64,000 bases of DNA, taken from NCBI RefSeq assembly GCF_003952365.1, contig NZ_CP034443.1, positions 5,077,001-5,141,000 of the forward strand, given 5' to 3'. The position numbers were made by a program, and so were the translations under genes. Source of the stretch: Mesorhizobium sp. M9A.F.Ca.ET.002.03.1.2. GTDB lineage: Bacteria > Pseudomonadota > Alphaproteobacteria > Rhizobiales > Rhizobiaceae. Shown here piece after piece: positions 48,530 through 58,985 of the stretch. The notes under the pieces are model-generated. The model was not told the DNA's origin and did no database searches. It worked only from the letters and a program-made list of their open reading frames with translations. Each line of letters opens with the position of its first letter. The stretch's first letter is position 1.

Positions 48530-49371
48530 GATGCCACCTCGACTGCCCTGATGCCTTGCGCACGACCGCGCAGATAGAGCGGCGCGAACACCTCGTCCTG
48601 CCGCATTTCCACCTTGCCTTCGCGGACCAGCTCCAGCGTTGCCGCAAAGGAGCTGGCGATCGCTGTGCGCCGCTCTTCCGGATCGGTCAGATACTCGATC
48701 AGGAAGCCATCCAGCGCCGTCCAGTCGGCAAGCGAGCCGATCAGCCTGGTCAGGACATCGCGCGCGTCCTTGAGCGACCACACACCGCGCCTGGCGATCG
48801 TCACATTGGTGATCGCCTGCTTCTGACGTTGCGCCGCATAGGCGGTCAGCAGATCGTAGAGCGAGGCCGAATAGGCGTTGCGTTTCTCGACGATGACCAT
48901 CTCCGGCATGCCGCGTGCAAACACGTCGCGCCCGAGCCGGTTGCGGTTGACCAGCCGAGCCGCAGCGTCGCGCATGGCTTCCAGCCGCTTCAGCCGGAAC
49001 TGCAGCACCGCCGCCAATTCCTCGCCGCTCTCGCCGTCGTCGCCGGGTTGCTTGGGGATCAAAAGCTTCGACTTGAGAAAGGCCAGCCACGCCGCCATCA
49101 CCAGATAGTCGGCGGCGAGCTCCAGCCTGAGCGCCCTCACCTTCTCGATGAAGGCCAGATATTGCTCGGCCAGCGCCAGGATCGAGATGCGCGCCAGATC
49201 GACCTTCTGGTTGCGGGCAAGATGCAGCAAGAGGTCGAGCGGGCCTTCGAAACCGGCGACGTCGACGACCAGCGCGGGATCGCCGGTCAGCCGCGAATCG
49301 TCGTTCTCGGCGGCCCACAGACGGTCCATCGGGGCGGCCTTGCCGGCCTTACTGTCCAATGTTTCCGCCAC
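48526..49371 (-). CDS. scpA: segregation and condensation protein A
   Basis: Kleisin subunit bridging SMC heads. The product (281 residues from a GTG at 49371) contains the N-terminal kleisin block FEGPLDLLLHLARNQKVDLA and then YLVMAAWLAFLKSKLLIP, and the C-terminal winged-helix segment ending LYLRGRAQ. The GTG is selected because AGGACGGGA lies just before it and it starts 13 bases after the nagZ stop. An internal ATG (MDRLWAAEN) 14 codons later is an alternative. Forms an operon with nagZ upstream and scpB downstream. Confidence 0.93.
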   Translation of the reverse strand: MAETLDSKAGKAAPMDRLWAAENDDSRLTGDPALVVDVAGFEGPLDLLLHLARNQKVDLARISILALAEQYLAFIEKVRALRLELAADYLVMAAWLAFLKSKLLIPKQPGDDGESGEELAAVLQFRLKRLEAMRDAAARLVNRNRLGRDVFARGMPEMVIVEKRNAYSASLYDLLTAYAAQRQKQAITNVTIARRGVWSLKDARDVLTRLIGSLADWTALDGFLIEYLTDPEERRTAIASSFAATLELVREGKVEMRQDEVFAPLYLRGRAQGIRAVEVAS

Positions 49372-49384
49372 TTCCCGTCCTTTG

Positions 49385-50404
49385 CTAGGCCACCGCGTCG
49401 AAATAGGTGGCGAATTCGGCGCGTATCTCGGTTTCATCGGCCTGATCGCGACCCTTGATATAGGTCAGTGCGCGTTGCGCGCGCTGCAGCGACGTGCCTT
49501 CAAGCCCCGTGGTGCGCGACGCGATGCCGGCCATCTCCTCGAAAACGCCGTTGCAGTGAAGGACCAGATCGCAGCCCGCCGCAAGGATCGCGGCCGCCTT
49601 TGTCGGGAAATCCCCAGAAAGTGCCTTCATCGAGGTGTCGTCGCTCATCAACAGCCCGTCGAAGCCGATTTCGCCGCGGATGATCTCATCAATGACCTTG
49701 CCGGACGTCGTGGCCGGGTTCTTCGGGTCGATCGCGCTGTAGACGACATGCGCCGTCATCGCCATCGGCAAATGATTGAGCTCCCTGAACGGGGCGAAAT
49801 CATGCCGCTGCAAGTCACTCATCGAGGCATCGACGGTGGGAAGTTCGAAATGCGTGTCGGCAAAGGCCCGTCCATGCCCCGGAATATGCTTCATCACCGG
49901 CAGCACGCCGCCCGACATCAATCCTTCCGCCGCCGCGCGACCCAGTTCGATGACGGCACGAGGCTCCTTCCCGTAGGCGCGCGCGCCGATGACATCGCTG
50001 GCGCCCTCGATCGGCACGTCGAGCACCGGCAGGCAATCCGCCGATATGCCGTAGCGCAGCAGATCGAAGGCATGCAGCCGCGCCATCAGCCAGGCGGCGC
50101 GGTTGCCGGCGTCGTGGTCGTTGCGCCACAAGACGCCGAGCGCGCCGCCGGCCGGATAATTCGGCGCCAGTGGCGGCCGCAGGCGCTGCACCCGGCCGCC
50201 TTCCTGGTCGATGAACACCGGGGCATCCGGGCGCTCGACACAGTCACGCATCGCAGCGACCAGATCGCGGATCTGCTCGGTCTCGCCGATGTTGCGCGCA
50301 AACAGGATGAAGCCCCATGGGCATTCATTGCGATAGAAATTGATTTCGTCGCGTGTGAGCGATTTCCCGGCGCAGCCGAGGATCATGGATTTTGATTCGG
50401 TCAT
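49385..50404 (-). CDS. nagZ: beta-N-acetylhexosaminidase
   Basis: Family 3 glycoside hydrolase that removes GlcNAc from anhydromuropeptides in peptidoglycan recycling. The 339-residue product has the family signature KHIPGHGRAFADTHFELP (His-Asp pair in the flexible loop), FIDQEGGRVQRL and the catalytic nucleophile Asp in GLLMSDDTSM. No signal peptide, so it is cytosolic. First of nagZ-scpA-scpB. Confidence 0.95.
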   Translation of the reverse strand: MTESKSMILGCAGKSLTRDEINFYRNECPWGFILFARNIGETEQIRDLVAAMRDCVERPDAPVFIDQEGGRVQRLRPPLAPNYPAGGALGVLWRNDHDAGNRAAWLMARLHAFDLLRYGISADCLPVLDVPIEGASDVIGARAYGKEPRAVIELGRAAAEGLMSGGVLPVMKHIPGHGRAFADTHFELPTVDASMSDLQRHDFAPFRELNHLPMAMTAHVVYSAIDPKNPATTSGKVIDEIIRGEIGFDGLLMSDDTSMKALSGDFPTKAAAILAAGCDLVLHCNGVFEEMAGIASRTTGLEGTSLQRAQRALTYIKGRDQADETEIRAEFATYFDAVA

Positions 50405-50477
50405 GGGCAGGAGTTTAGAGCTTCACGCGAACAAAGGGAATCGCATCGAACCATATGCGATTGAACCAGAATCCCAC

Positions 50478-50504
50478 AAAAAAGGCGCGGTCTGTGACCG
50501 CGCC
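50478..50504 (-). terminator. rho-independent terminator downstream of the SPOR gene
   Basis: On the minus strand a perfect 9-bp stem GGCGCGGTC / GACCGCGCC with a 3-base loop is followed by six T. It lies 31 bases after the stop of the SPOR-domain gene and before nagZ. Confidence 0.85.
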
Positions 50505-50534
50505 GGTTCTTGCCCCTAAGGACGGGAGATTTGG

Positions 50535-53500
50535 CTAGCGCGACACGAAGCAGTTGCCGCCGGCAGCCTTGTAGTTGGTGCACAGGTTGATCGCATCGTT
50601 GCGCGACTTCGCCGGGACGCGAACGCGGTAGAACGTTCCCTTGCCGGCGATCTCGGCCTTGACGATGTTGGCGGTGAGGCCGGAAAGCACACTGCCATAG
50701 CGGCGCTGCAGATCCCGATAGGTCGACTGAGCGCTTTCGACGGTCGGCTGCGAGGCGATCTGCATCGACCACGAGCCACCGCCGTTCGAGGCCGCCGCCG
50801 GACTGATGGACGCAACCTGGTCGGGCTTGACCTCGCCGACGACATCGACCGGCTGGTCCGACGGGCGCTGCGGAGCCACCGGAACCGTGGCCGGCGTGTT
50901 GACGGGCTGGGCGGTTTGGGCCTCGGGCGCGACTGCCGGCTTGACGGCTTCGATCATCTGGTCGCCGGCCACTGGGTCGCCACTTGCCTGATCGGCAATA
51001 GGCGGCACCGTGCCGGTCTGCTCCGCGTCGCCGGCCTGGGCCGCCGGGGCCACATGCTGCGGCGCCGGATCGACAGGCTCGACGGCGGCCACCTGCGGTG
51101 CCGCAGGTGCCGGATCCTCGCGCGCAACCAGGGAACCGTCGGGCTTGACGACCATGGTTCTCACTTTGCGCGGCGCAACGGCGACGACATCGGGCGTTAT
51201 GTCCTTGTCGGCCTCCTGCAGAACCTGGGCGATACGGTCTTCGGACTTGGGTGCCGGCGCGGCGGCGGCATCGGCATTTCCGGCCGCTTGCGTGCCGCCG
51301 ATCGCATCGGCGCCTTCAGCCGCGTCGATGTCGTCGGGCGAAAGATCGACCACACGGCTCTGCGGCGGCTCCTTGGCCGTCACGTCCACCGGCTCTTCAG
51401 TGTTGGTGACCAGCTTCTCCTGGACCGGTTCGGCAGGCCTCGCGCCACCCTTGGCCACGGCATCATAGACCTTGTTGTCCTGGTTCGGCACGACGGTACC
51501 GCCCGGATTTTCCGGCTTGACCTTGATCGGTGCATTGTCCGCCTTGACTATGACCGGCGCATCGCTGCCGCCGCTGCCGCCGAAAGACAATGCGAAGGCG
51601 CCTATACCACCGGCGATCGCCACGGCGCCAACGACTGCGGCAACCAGCAGGCCACGGCTCCGGGGCCTCGCGGCCTCCTGCTCGGCCAGGCCGGGAACCG
51701 ACATAGCCTCATCCAGTTCGGGGTCGTAGTCGAGTTCGTCCAAGCCAAAGTCGTCGGCCTGCGAAGACGGTCGGCCGCCGGGCAAGTCGCCCAGATCAAA
51801 GCCGCTGGCGGCGTCGGCATAGGACGCACTGAAGGGCGCTTCTGCGGGCCTCGCCGCATAGGTTCGCGTTTCGACGCGGTCGGGCTCATAGCCTGACTTG
51901 AACTCGGCGCCTGAACGGAACCCGGATGCATCGTCATATGCCGCGCTGCGCGCCGGAGCTGCAGCGACGTCCACGGTATTCATTTCCGTGAGAAGGCTGG
52001 CGAATTCGGTGTCAAGATCGTCATAGGCAGGCGCCGCCGGTTCGTCTTCGTCGAAGTCGAGTTCCGGAATATCGAGATCGTCCGCCAACGCCACGACGCG
52101 CTCGGGCACATCGACCGTCTCGAGATCGGGCATCTCGTCATACGCCGAAGGCGGTTCGCTTTGCGCTGGCGCGGATGCCGCGTTGGCGGCATCGTCCTCG
52201 ACCGGCTCTTCCTGATAGGCCGGCTCTTCCTGATAGGCCGGCTCGTCCTGATAGGCCGGCTCTTCCTGATAGGACGGTGCCGCAGCCATGGGCGGCGTGG
52301 CTTCCGTGGTCTTCGCCGAAGCCACTTCTGTGGTCTTCGCCGAAGCCGTCGGTTGGGCCGCAAAGGCAGGCTGCTGCGACTGTGCGACCGGCGTTACGCG
52401 GCTCCACGAACGGGCCGGCGCCGGCGGGGCGGGCCGTGCCGCCAGCCAGTTGAGCGATTCATCCGAATCCTCCTGGGAAGCGGATGTCGCACCCCTATCG
52501 CCGTCGCCATGATCCAGACCGATGTCCTTGGCGAAGGCGGCATGCAATTCATCGTCGTCGAAATCAACATCGGCCGACTCGGCGGCATCTTCAGCATCGA
52601 AATCCTGGCCCTCGAGCTCATCGAGGAGAACGGCGTCGAGATCGGCGTCGGCGGACTGAACCGCGTCGTCATCCGACGGCGCCGAAGGGGCTTGCTCGTC
52701 AAGGCTCCAATCCAGGTCGTCGACAATATCCCTTGGTTTGTCGGCGGCTCTTTCAGCCTCGGCCACAGGCTGCTGAATCATGGCGGATTCGGGCACGGCC
52801 ACGGGAGCAGCCCGTGTGCTCATGGTGCCTAACAGCGCGTTTAATTCGTCTTCGAGGCTCCGCTCGTCAGCGACGTGGGCTGGCGCCGTCGGCGGGGCCG
52901 CAAAGCCGGAGGCCTGCGCGACCGGCTCTTCGGCTTCCTCGGCAAGCACGTCGTCGAAGCGCAAATCGAAATCGTCATCGAACGCATCTTCCGAGGGTGC
53001 GGCGGAAGGCTCGTCCTTGGCGGCGATAGTCTCCGGTTCGTCAATTTCGGGCTCGTCGATCTCGACTGGCTCATCCGTTCGAACGTCGAAATCCATATCG
53101 ACATCGGCCATGGCGTCGTCGAATTGGCTGGCAAAGTCCTCGTCCGACTCATCCGAAACAGCCCGAACAGGCGCAGCAGGAGCATCGACGGCGGCGTGCT
53201 CCGTCGGCACATGGTCATCGAACATCAGCTCGTCTTCGAGCGAGCTTGCGACCGCGTTGTCGAATTCATCGTCCAAGGCGGGCTCGGCGGCCGGCGCGGA
53301 GGCTTCAGCAGCTTCGGCGGCGCTCTCCATCGGCACGTGTTCGTCCAGCATCAGCTCGTCTTCGAGCGAGCTTGCGACCGCGTTGTCGAATTCATCGTCC
53401 AAGACGGGTTCGGCGCGCGACGCGAAAACGTTGGCGGCGCTCTCCACCGGCACATGCTCGTCCAGCATCAACTCGTCTTCGAGCGAGCCTGCGACGGCAT

Positions 53501-54125
53501 TGTCGAAGTCATCGTCCAAGACGGGCTCGGCGCGCGACGCGGAAACGTCGGCGGCGGCAGTATTCTGTTCAGCCTCGTCGGCCGCGTCGTCATACAGCAG
53601 GAAATCCTGTTCGAGCGATGCGGCAAGCTCGTCGTCTACCGGCAAATCATCTTCGAATGGCGAGACGTCTTCGAGCGAACTGGCGAGCGCATCGTCGAAA
53701 CCGTCATCGAAAGCAGATTCAAGGGCCGGCGCGGATGCTTCGGCAGCCCCAGAATGCGCCTGACCGGCAGCAACGGCATGGGCGGCTTCGTCGGCCGCGT
53801 CGTCATACAGCGGGAAATCCTGTTCGAGCGACGCGGCAAGCTCGTCGTCCACTGCGTCAGGGGCAGCCGCGTTGAAAGCCGGCTCGCGAACCTCGGCGGC
53901 GCCGTCATTGTCGTCGGCGCCGAATTCGCCCATCAACTCCTTCTCGAGGTCGATGTCGAAATCGCCCTCGTCCATCGGCTGACTGGCGGGAGCCGCCTTC
54001 GGCTGGGCCTGCGGCTTGACCGGCTGGCGCGGGTCAAACCCCATGATCCTGGTCAGTTCCGCGAACGGATCATCGTCGGCGATATCGTTTTGGGCGGCTG
54101 CTCTCAGCTGGGTTCTGTCTGCCAT
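50535..54125 (-). CDS. large SPOR-domain membrane protein with acidic repeats
   Basis: A 1196-residue single-span protein. Residues 1 to about 810 are extremely acidic, with tandem imperfect repeats: DDELAASLEQDFPLYDDAADEA twice and FDNAVASSLEDELMLDEHVP about four times (gene positions 53210-53860), then a Q/E/Y repeat AYQEEPAYQDEP. A membrane segment lies at about 840 (LLVAAVVGAVAIAGGIGAFA). The last 80 residues are a SPOR domain (WSMQIASQPTVESAQSTYRD), which binds glycan strands without side chains at division septa. The long acidic part is cytoplasmic by topology. ATG 54125 is used; the frame begins 8 codons earlier. The copy number of repeats probably varies between strains. Confidence 0.92.
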   Translation of the reverse strand: MADRTQLRAAAQNDIADDDPFAELTRIMGFDPRQPVKPQAQPKAAPASQPMDEGDFDIDLEKELMGEFGADDNDGAAEVREPAFNAAAPDAVDDELAASLEQDFPLYDDAADEAAHAVAAGQAHSGAAEASAPALESAFDDGFDDALASSLEDVSPFEDDLPVDDELAASLEQDFLLYDDAADEAEQNTAAADVSASRAEPVLDDDFDNAVAGSLEDELMLDEHVPVESAANVFASRAEPVLDDEFDNAVASSLEDELMLDEHVPMESAAEAAEASAPAAEPALDDEFDNAVASSLEDELMFDDHVPTEHAAVDAPAAPVRAVSDESDEDFASQFDDAMADVDMDFDVRTDEPVEIDEPEIDEPETIAAKDEPSAAPSEDAFDDDFDLRFDDVLAEEAEEPVAQASGFAAPPTAPAHVADERSLEDELNALLGTMSTRAAPVAVPESAMIQQPVAEAERAADKPRDIVDDLDWSLDEQAPSAPSDDDAVQSADADLDAVLLDELEGQDFDAEDAAESADVDFDDDELHAAFAKDIGLDHGDGDRGATSASQEDSDESLNWLAARPAPPAPARSWSRVTPVAQSQQPAFAAQPTASAKTTEVASAKTTEATPPMAAAPSYQEEPAYQDEPAYQEEPAYQEEPVEDDAANAASAPAQSEPPSAYDEMPDLETVDVPERVVALADDLDIPELDFDEDEPAAPAYDDLDTEFASLLTEMNTVDVAAAPARSAAYDDASGFRSGAEFKSGYEPDRVETRTYAARPAEAPFSASYADAASGFDLGDLPGGRPSSQADDFGLDELDYDPELDEAMSVPGLAEQEAARPRSRGLLVAAVVGAVAIAGGIGAFALSFGGSGGSDAPVIVKADNAPIKVKPENPGGTVVPNQDNKVYDAVAKGGARPAEPVQEKLVTNTEEPVDVTAKEPPQSRVVDLSPDDIDAAEGADAIGGTQAAGNADAAAAPAPKSEDRIAQVLQEADKDITPDVVAVAPRKVRTMVVKPDGSLVAREDPAPAAPQVAAVEPVDPAPQHVAPAAQAGDAEQTGTVPPIADQASGDPVAGDQMIEAVKPAVAPEAQTAQPVNTPATVPVAPQRPSDQPVDVVGEVKPDQVASISPAAASNGGGSWSMQIASQPTVESAQSTYRDLQRRYGSVLSGLTANIVKAEIAGKGTFYRVRVPAKSRNDAINLCTNYKAAGGNCFVSR

Positions 54126-54228
54126 TATTGTTCCCGAACTCGCACTCATTCGGACGCCATGGACGTCGCGTAGGGTTGGCCCTTACCAGCGCAATGTGGG
54201 CAAAAGGTGACAGGTTTTTTAGACAAAC

Positions 54229-55986
54229 CTAACGCATTTCGGTGGGCGCATCCGCTCCGATCAGCGTCAGGCCGGACGTCAAAACGTCCGAAACAGCCTG
54301 CACCAGCCCTAGTCTGGCATGCGTCAATTGTCGGTCGTTAACCTTAACAAAACGTAAGTCGGGATTCTCGGTGCCGCGGTTCCAATGTCCGTGGAAGCTG
54401 GAGGCGAGATCATAGAGGTAGAATGCCAGCCGGTGCGGCTCGAGCGCAAGTGCCGCGGATTCGATCAGCCGCGGATATTCCGCGAGCTTCCGGATCAGGC
54501 CGATCTCGCCTTCGTCGGTCAGCGAAGCGGTGGCTGCCGCCAGCCGATTGCGGTCGAAATTGGCCTCGCCCAACTGCTCGCTGGCTTGGCGGAACACCGA
54601 ATGGCAGCGCGCCGAAGCGTACTGGACGTAGAACACCGGATTGTCCTTCGACTGCTCAGTCACCTTGGCGAAGTCGAAATCGAGCGGCGCATCGTTCTTG
54701 CGGTAGAGCATCATGAAACGGATCGGATCGCGGCCGACCTCCTCCACCACTTCGCGCAGGGTCACGAAATCGCCCGACCGCTTCGACATGCGCACCGGCT
54801 CGCCGTCGCGAAAAAGCTTCACCAACTGGCAAAGCAGTACGGTGAGCTTCACCTCGTCGCCGGCGATCGCCCGGGCGAGCGCTTCCAGGCGCTTCACATA
54901 GCCGCCATGATCGGCGCCAAGCACATAGATCAGCTCGACGAAGCCGCGGCCGACCTTGTCCTTCAAATAGGCGACGTCCGCGGCGAAATAGGTGAAGGTG
55001 CCGTCCGACTTGACCAGCGCCCGGTCCATGTCGTCGCCGACCGCCGTCGAGCGGAACAGCGTCTGCTCGCGATCCTCCCAGTCGTCCGGCTTCTCGCCCT
55101 TGGGCGGCGGCAGCTTGCCCTTGTAGATATGCCCCTTGAGCGTCAGGTCGGCGATGGCCGAGCGGATTTTTCGGGCGTTGTCGGCATGCAGCGTGCGCTC
55201 CGAGAAAAAGACGTCGTGATGAACGTTGAGCAGCGCCAGATCCGCGCGGATCATCGCCATCATCGCGTCGATCGACCGGTCCTTGACGATGGCAAGCGCT
55301 TCCTCGTCGGGCATCTGCAGCAAGGAGCGGCCGAATTCGCCGGCCAACGCCTGGCCAACCGGGATCAGATAATCGCCCGGATAAAGCCCGGCCGGTATTT
55401 CGCCGATGTCGTCGCCGAGCGCCTCGCGGTAGCGCAGCATGACCGATCGGCCGAGCACGTCGATCTGCGTGCCGGCATCGTTGATGACATATTCCTTGGT
55501 CACGTCGTAGCCGGCGAAGGCCATCAGATTGGCGAGCGCGTCACCTACCACGGCGCCACGGCAATGACCGACATGCATCGGCCCGGTTGGGTTGGCCGAG
55601 ACATATTCGACATTGGCCTTCCTGCCGCCGCCGACCGTCGAGCGGCCATAATTGCGGCCCTCGCCGAGCAGCGCGGTCAGATGCGCCTGCCAGAATGCGT
55701 CCTTGAGCCTGAGATTGACGAAGCCCGGACCGGCAATGTCGGCGGCGGCGATGTCGCTGTCGGCGCGCAGCGCCTGCGCCAGCCTTTCGGCCAGTGCGCG
55801 TGGATTCTGGCCTGTCGGCTTGGCCAGCACCATCGCCGCATTGGTCGCCAGGTCGCCATGACTGGCGTCGCGCGGCGGCTCGACGGCGATGCGCGACAGG
55901 TCCAGCGAACCGCCGTCCTTGTCTTTCAAATCAAGCGCTTCGACAGCTCTGATGATTCGCGCGGTGAAATCGGCGAAGATGTTCAT
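54229..55986 (-). CDS. argS: arginyl-tRNA synthetase
   Basis: Class I synthetase charging tRNA(Arg). The 585-residue product has the HIGH-like motif [20 protein letters not shown] (about 127-145) and a KMSKS-like [11 protein letters not shown] (about 395), and the C-terminal anticodon-binding DALR domain. ATG 55986 gives the usual N-terminus; the frame begins 13 codons earlier. It lies 103 bases downstream of the SPOR gene's upstream neighbour, i.e. directly before it in the same direction, and follows dgt by 62 bases. Confidence 0.97.
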   Translation of the reverse strand: MNIFADFTARIIRAVEALDLKDKDGGSLDLSRIAVEPPRDASHGDLATNAAMVLAKPTGQNPRALAERLAQALRADSDIAAADIAGPGFVNLRLKDAFWQAHLTALLGEGRNYGRSTVGGGRKANVEYVSANPTGPMHVGHCRGAVVGDALANLMAFAGYDVTKEYVINDAGTQIDVLGRSVMLRYREALGDDIGEIPAGLYPGDYLIPVGQALAGEFGRSLLQMPDEEALAIVKDRSIDAMMAMIRADLALLNVHHDVFFSERTLHADNARKIRSAIADLTLKGHIYKGKLPPPKGEKPDDWEDREQTLFRSTAVGDDMDRALVKSDGTFTYFAADVAYLKDKVGRGFVELIYVLGADHGGYVKRLEALARAIAGDEVKLTVLLCQLVKLFRDGEPVRMSKRSGDFVTLREVVEEVGRDPIRFMMLYRKNDAPLDFDFAKVTEQSKDNPVFYVQYASARCHSVFRQASEQLGEANFDRNRLAAATASLTDEGEIGLIRKLAEYPRLIESAALALEPHRLAFYLYDLASSFHGHWNRGTENPDLRFVKVNDRQLTHARLGLVQAVSDVLTSGLTLIGADAPTEMR

Positions 55987-56048
55987 TTGGTGTGGCTCTG
56001 GCGGTATTGCAGGGATCCGGCTCATTGGCCGGCAAAATCGAGCCCGCC

Positions 56049-57263
56049 CTAGCTTAATTCAGGCGTATGGTCAAACAAACGGCGGTGTTCCTTCAAAGCG
56101 TAGGTATCCGTCATGCCCGCCAGGAAATCGGCAACGCTGCGCGCCTTGATGCGATCGTCCGCCCGGTCGAGCCCCTCGCGCCAGCCATCGGGCATGGCGC
56201 GCGGATCGGCGAAATAGGCATCGAACAGGTTCTTGACGATCTGCTCGGCATCGTTGCGCACGCGCATGACTTCGCTGTGCCGGTAGAGGTGCGTGTAGAG
56301 AAAAGCCTTCAACTCCTTTTCGAACGCGGCCATTTCGACGGAAAAGGTGACCATCGTCTCGCCCGCAGCCCTCACCGCGTCGGCGCTCTCCGGCTGGATG
56401 CGGTCCAGATTGGCGGTTGTCGATATGATAACATCTTCGACCATCATCGTGATCTGCCTGCGCATCAGTTCGTGGCCGGTGCGCACGTCGTCGAGCGCCG
56501 GATAGCGCTGACGCACGCCTTCGAGGATCGAACCCGGCAGCGAGACCTTTTCCAGCATGTCCAGCGTCAGGAAGCCGGATCTCAGGCCGTCATCGATGTC
56601 ATGGGTGTTGTAGGCGATGTCGTCGGCGATCGCCGCGCACTGCGCCTCGATGCCGGCGAAGCGGTCGAGTTCGAGGTCGTGCAACTCCGAATAATCGCGG
56701 ATCGCTTGCGGCACCGGCCCCTTCAGGCCCTTTCCGGCGGCGTCGGTCAGCGGTCCGTTGTGCTTGACCAGCCCCTCCAATGTTTCCCAGGTGAGGTTCA
56801 GCCCGTCGAACTCGGCATAGCGGCTCTCCAGCCGCGTCACCACGCGCAGCGATTGCGCATTGTGGTCGAAGCCGCCCCAGGCGGCCATCTTCTCGTTCAG
56901 CGCGTCCTCGCCGGTGTGGCCGAAGGGCGTGTGACCGAAATCGTGCACCAGGGCGACGGCCTCGGCCAGATCCTCGTCGCCGCGCAGCGCCCGCGCCAGG
57001 GCGCGCGCAATCTGCGCCACCTCGATCGAATGCGTCAGCCGGGTGCGGTAATGGTCGCCCTCATGCGCGACGAACACCTGTGTCTTGTGCTTCAGCCGGC
57101 GAAAGGCCGTCGAATGGATGATGCGGTCGCGGTCGCGCTGGAACGGCGTTCGGGTCGGGCTCTCCACCTCGTCGAACAGCCGCCCGCGCGACTGTGCCGG
57201 ATCGCAGGCATAGGCCGCGCGCGGCCGATAGCCGAATCCGATGTCGCCCAACTCGTTGGTCAT
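56049..57263 (-). CDS. dgt: deoxyguanosinetriphosphate triphosphohydrolase-like protein
   Basis: Hydrolyses dNTPs to nucleoside and triphosphate. The 404-residue product has the HD phosphohydrolase signature [20 protein letters not shown] and [16 protein letters not shown] (about 70-135), and the R-R block [11 protein letters not shown]. The ATG at 57263 is chosen by similarity to the family N-terminus ([20 protein letters not shown]). Divergent from erpA with a 73-base shared promoter region. Confidence 0.9.
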   Translation of the reverse strand: MTNELGDIGFGYRPRAAYACDPAQSRGRLFDEVESPTRTPFQRDRDRIIHSTAFRRLKHKTQVFVAHEGDHYRTRLTHSIEVAQIARALARALRGDEDLAEAVALVHDFGHTPFGHTGEDALNEKMAAWGGFDHNAQSLRVVTRLESRYAEFDGLNLTWETLEGLVKHNGPLTDAAGKGLKGPVPQAIRDYSELHDLELDRFAGIEAQCAAIADDIAYNTHDIDDGLRSGFLTLDMLEKVSLPGSILEGVRQRYPALDDVRTGHELMRRQITMMVEDVIISTTANLDRIQPESADAVRAAGETMVTFSVEMAAFEKELKAFLYTHLYRHSEVMRVRNDAEQIVKNLFDAYFADPRAMPDGWREGLDRADDRIKARSVADFLAGMTDTYALKEHRRLFDHTPELS

Positions 57264-57282
57264 CGCCGATACCGCAGTTGAC

Positions 57283-57310
57283 TTGCCTCCTTGCGCTTCA
57301 TACCTATCAT
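57283..57310 (+). promoter_or_regulatory. probable erpA promoter
   Basis: TTGCCT (57283-57288), a 16-base spacer and TATCAT (57305-57310) form a plausible sigma70-like promoter 26 bases before the erpA start, in the 73-base divergent interval shared with dgt. Confidence 0.4.
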
Positions 57311-57336
57311 GTGAAACCGAAAGCAAGGTGACGCCC

Positions 57337-57684
57337 ATGGGCGCTGATGCCAAGACCGCCATGAAAGTCGAGATGACCGACGCCGCCGCCAGGCGGATCG
57401 CGAAGATTGTATCGGGCGAAGCCGGCAAGACGGCGTTGCGCGTTTCGGTCGAGGGCGGCGGCTGTTCCGGCTTTTCCTACAAGTTCGACCTGGTCGACAC
57501 CCGCAACGACGACGACGTCGCCATCGAGAAGGACGGCGCCACCGTTCTGATCGACGACCTTTCGCTGGTCTATATGGGCGGTTCGGTGATCGATTTCGTC
57601 GACGATTTGATGGGCCAGTCGTTCCAGATCAAGAACCCGAATGCGGTCGCCTCCTGCGGCTGCGGCACCAGCTTCAGCATATAG
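57337..57684 (+). CDS. erpA: iron-sulfur cluster insertion protein ErpA
   Basis: A-type carrier delivering Fe-S clusters to apoproteins. The 115-residue product has the three-cysteine pattern of the family: Cys in [11 protein letters not shown], and CGCG near the C-terminus ([10 protein letters not shown]). ATG 57337 is chosen with AAGG nine bases upstream. Two bases separate it from the VOC gene. Divergent to dgt. Confidence 0.92.
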   Translation: MGADAKTAMKVEMTDAAARRIAKIVSGEAGKTALRVSVEGGGCSGFSYKFDLVDTRNDDDVAIEKDGATVLIDDLSLVYMGGSVIDFVDDLMGQSFQIKNPNAVASCGCGTSFSI

Positions 57685-57686
57685 AA

Positions 57687-58100
57687 ATGCCTGGCGTCGG
57701 CGCGGTCCGTCAGGTCGCGCTTTCGGCCGGGCGCGATCTGGACGCAACGCTGGCGTTCTGGCGCGACGTGCTCGGCATGAGCCTGCACGTGCGCTTCGAT
57801 CCGCCCGGCATCGCCTTCATCATGGCGGGCAACGTGCGCCTGTTGTTCACCGATGGCCTGCCGGCCGGCACCGTCTATCTCGACATATCAGGCCTTGACC
57901 ATTTCCACGCCTCGGCGAAAGCCGCCGGTGTCCCCTTCACCGCGCCGCCAATGCTTGTCCATCGCGACACAGAAGGCCTGTTCGGGCCGGCGGGGGAAAG
58001 CGAATGGATGGCCTTCCTAAAGGACCCGGCAGGCAATACGATCGGGCTCGTCGAACGCCATCCGCCGGAACAGCCCGAAACATCAGTGAGGCCGTCATGA
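57687..58100 (+). CDS. VOC (glyoxalase/bleomycin-resistance) family protein
   Basis: A 137-residue protein with the paired beta-alpha-beta modules of vicinal-oxygen-chelate enzymes: first VALSAGRDLDATLAFWRDVLG, second with the metal-site Glu in GLVERH. The usual metal His of the first module is not obvious, so activity is uncertain. It overlaps the xthA start by four bases (ATGA) and follows erpA by two bases. Confidence 0.82.
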   Translation: MPGVGAVRQVALSAGRDLDATLAFWRDVLGMSLHVRFDPPGIAFIMAGNVRLLFTDGLPAGTVYLDISGLDHFHASAKAAGVPFTAPPMLVHRDTEGLFGPAGESEWMAFLKDPAGNTIGLVERHPPEQPETSVRPS

Positions 58101-58891
58101 AAATCGTCACCTGGAACATCAACGGCGTTCGGGCCCGCATCGGCAATTTGACCCATTGGCTGACGGAAAGCGCGCCTGATATCGCCTGCCTGCAGGAGAT
58201 CAAGACCGTCGACGAGCAGTTTCCGCGCGCCGAGATCGAGGCGCTCGGCTACAATGTCGAAACCCATGGCCAGAAGGGCTTCAACGGCGTCGCCATCCTG
58301 TCGAAGCTGCGCTTCGACGAAGTCAATCGCGGCCTGCCGGGCGACGACGCCGACGAGCAGGCGCGTTTCATCGAGGGCGTATTCTCGACCGACAAGGGCG
58401 CGTTGCGCGTCGTCTCGCTCTACCTGCCGAACGGCAACCCGATCGACGACGAGAAGAAGTTTCCCTTTAAGCTGTCCTGGATGGCGCGGTTGGAGCGCTG
58501 GGCGCAGGAGCGGCTTCTGCTCGAAGAGGCGCTGGTGCTGGCCGGCGACTACAATGTCATCCCCGAAGCGATCGACGCCAGATTCCCGGAGAACTGGCTG
58601 GGCGACGCGCTGTTCCAGCCGCAGACGCGGCAGGCGTTCCGCCGGCTGAAGCATCTCGGCTTCACCGAAGCCGTACGCGCGGTCACCGACGCGGGCGACA
58701 CCTACACTTTCTGGGATTATCAGGCCGGCGCCTGGCAAAAGAACAACGGCATCCGCATCGATCACCTGCTGCTCTCGCCGGAGGCCGCCAACCGCTTTTC
58801 CGCAGCCTCGATCGAAAAGCATGTGCGCGCTTGGGAAAAACCCTCCGACCACGTACCGGTGGCTATCGAACTGGCGCTGCTGCCTGCTTGA
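58097..58891 (+). CDS. xthA: exodeoxyribonuclease III
   Basis: AP endonuclease/3' repair exonuclease. The 264-residue product has the motifs MKIVTWNINGVRAR, CLQEIKT (Glu metal ligand), GDYNVIP (Asp-Asn pair) and RIDHLL / SDHVPV (active-site His). ATG 58097 overlaps the VOC stop; the earlier frame start is rejected. Last gene of erpA-VOC-xthA. Confidence 0.95.
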   Translation: MKIVTWNINGVRARIGNLTHWLTESAPDIACLQEIKTVDEQFPRAEIEALGYNVETHGQKGFNGVAILSKLRFDEVNRGLPGDDADEQARFIEGVFSTDKGALRVVSLYLPNGNPIDDEKKFPFKLSWMARLERWAQERLLLEEALVLAGDYNVIPEAIDARFPENWLGDALFQPQTRQAFRRLKHLGFTEAVRAVTDAGDTYTFWDYQAGAWQKNNGIRIDHLLLSPEAANRFSAASIEKHVRAWEKPSDHVPVAIELALLPA

Positions 58892-58985
58892 TCGACGGTT
58901 GTCCGGCAGCACATTGATAATGTTGACCTCTTATCGCCACAAATCGCGCGTTTGATGAGAAATCATCATGGTGGCTGGGGTTCCC

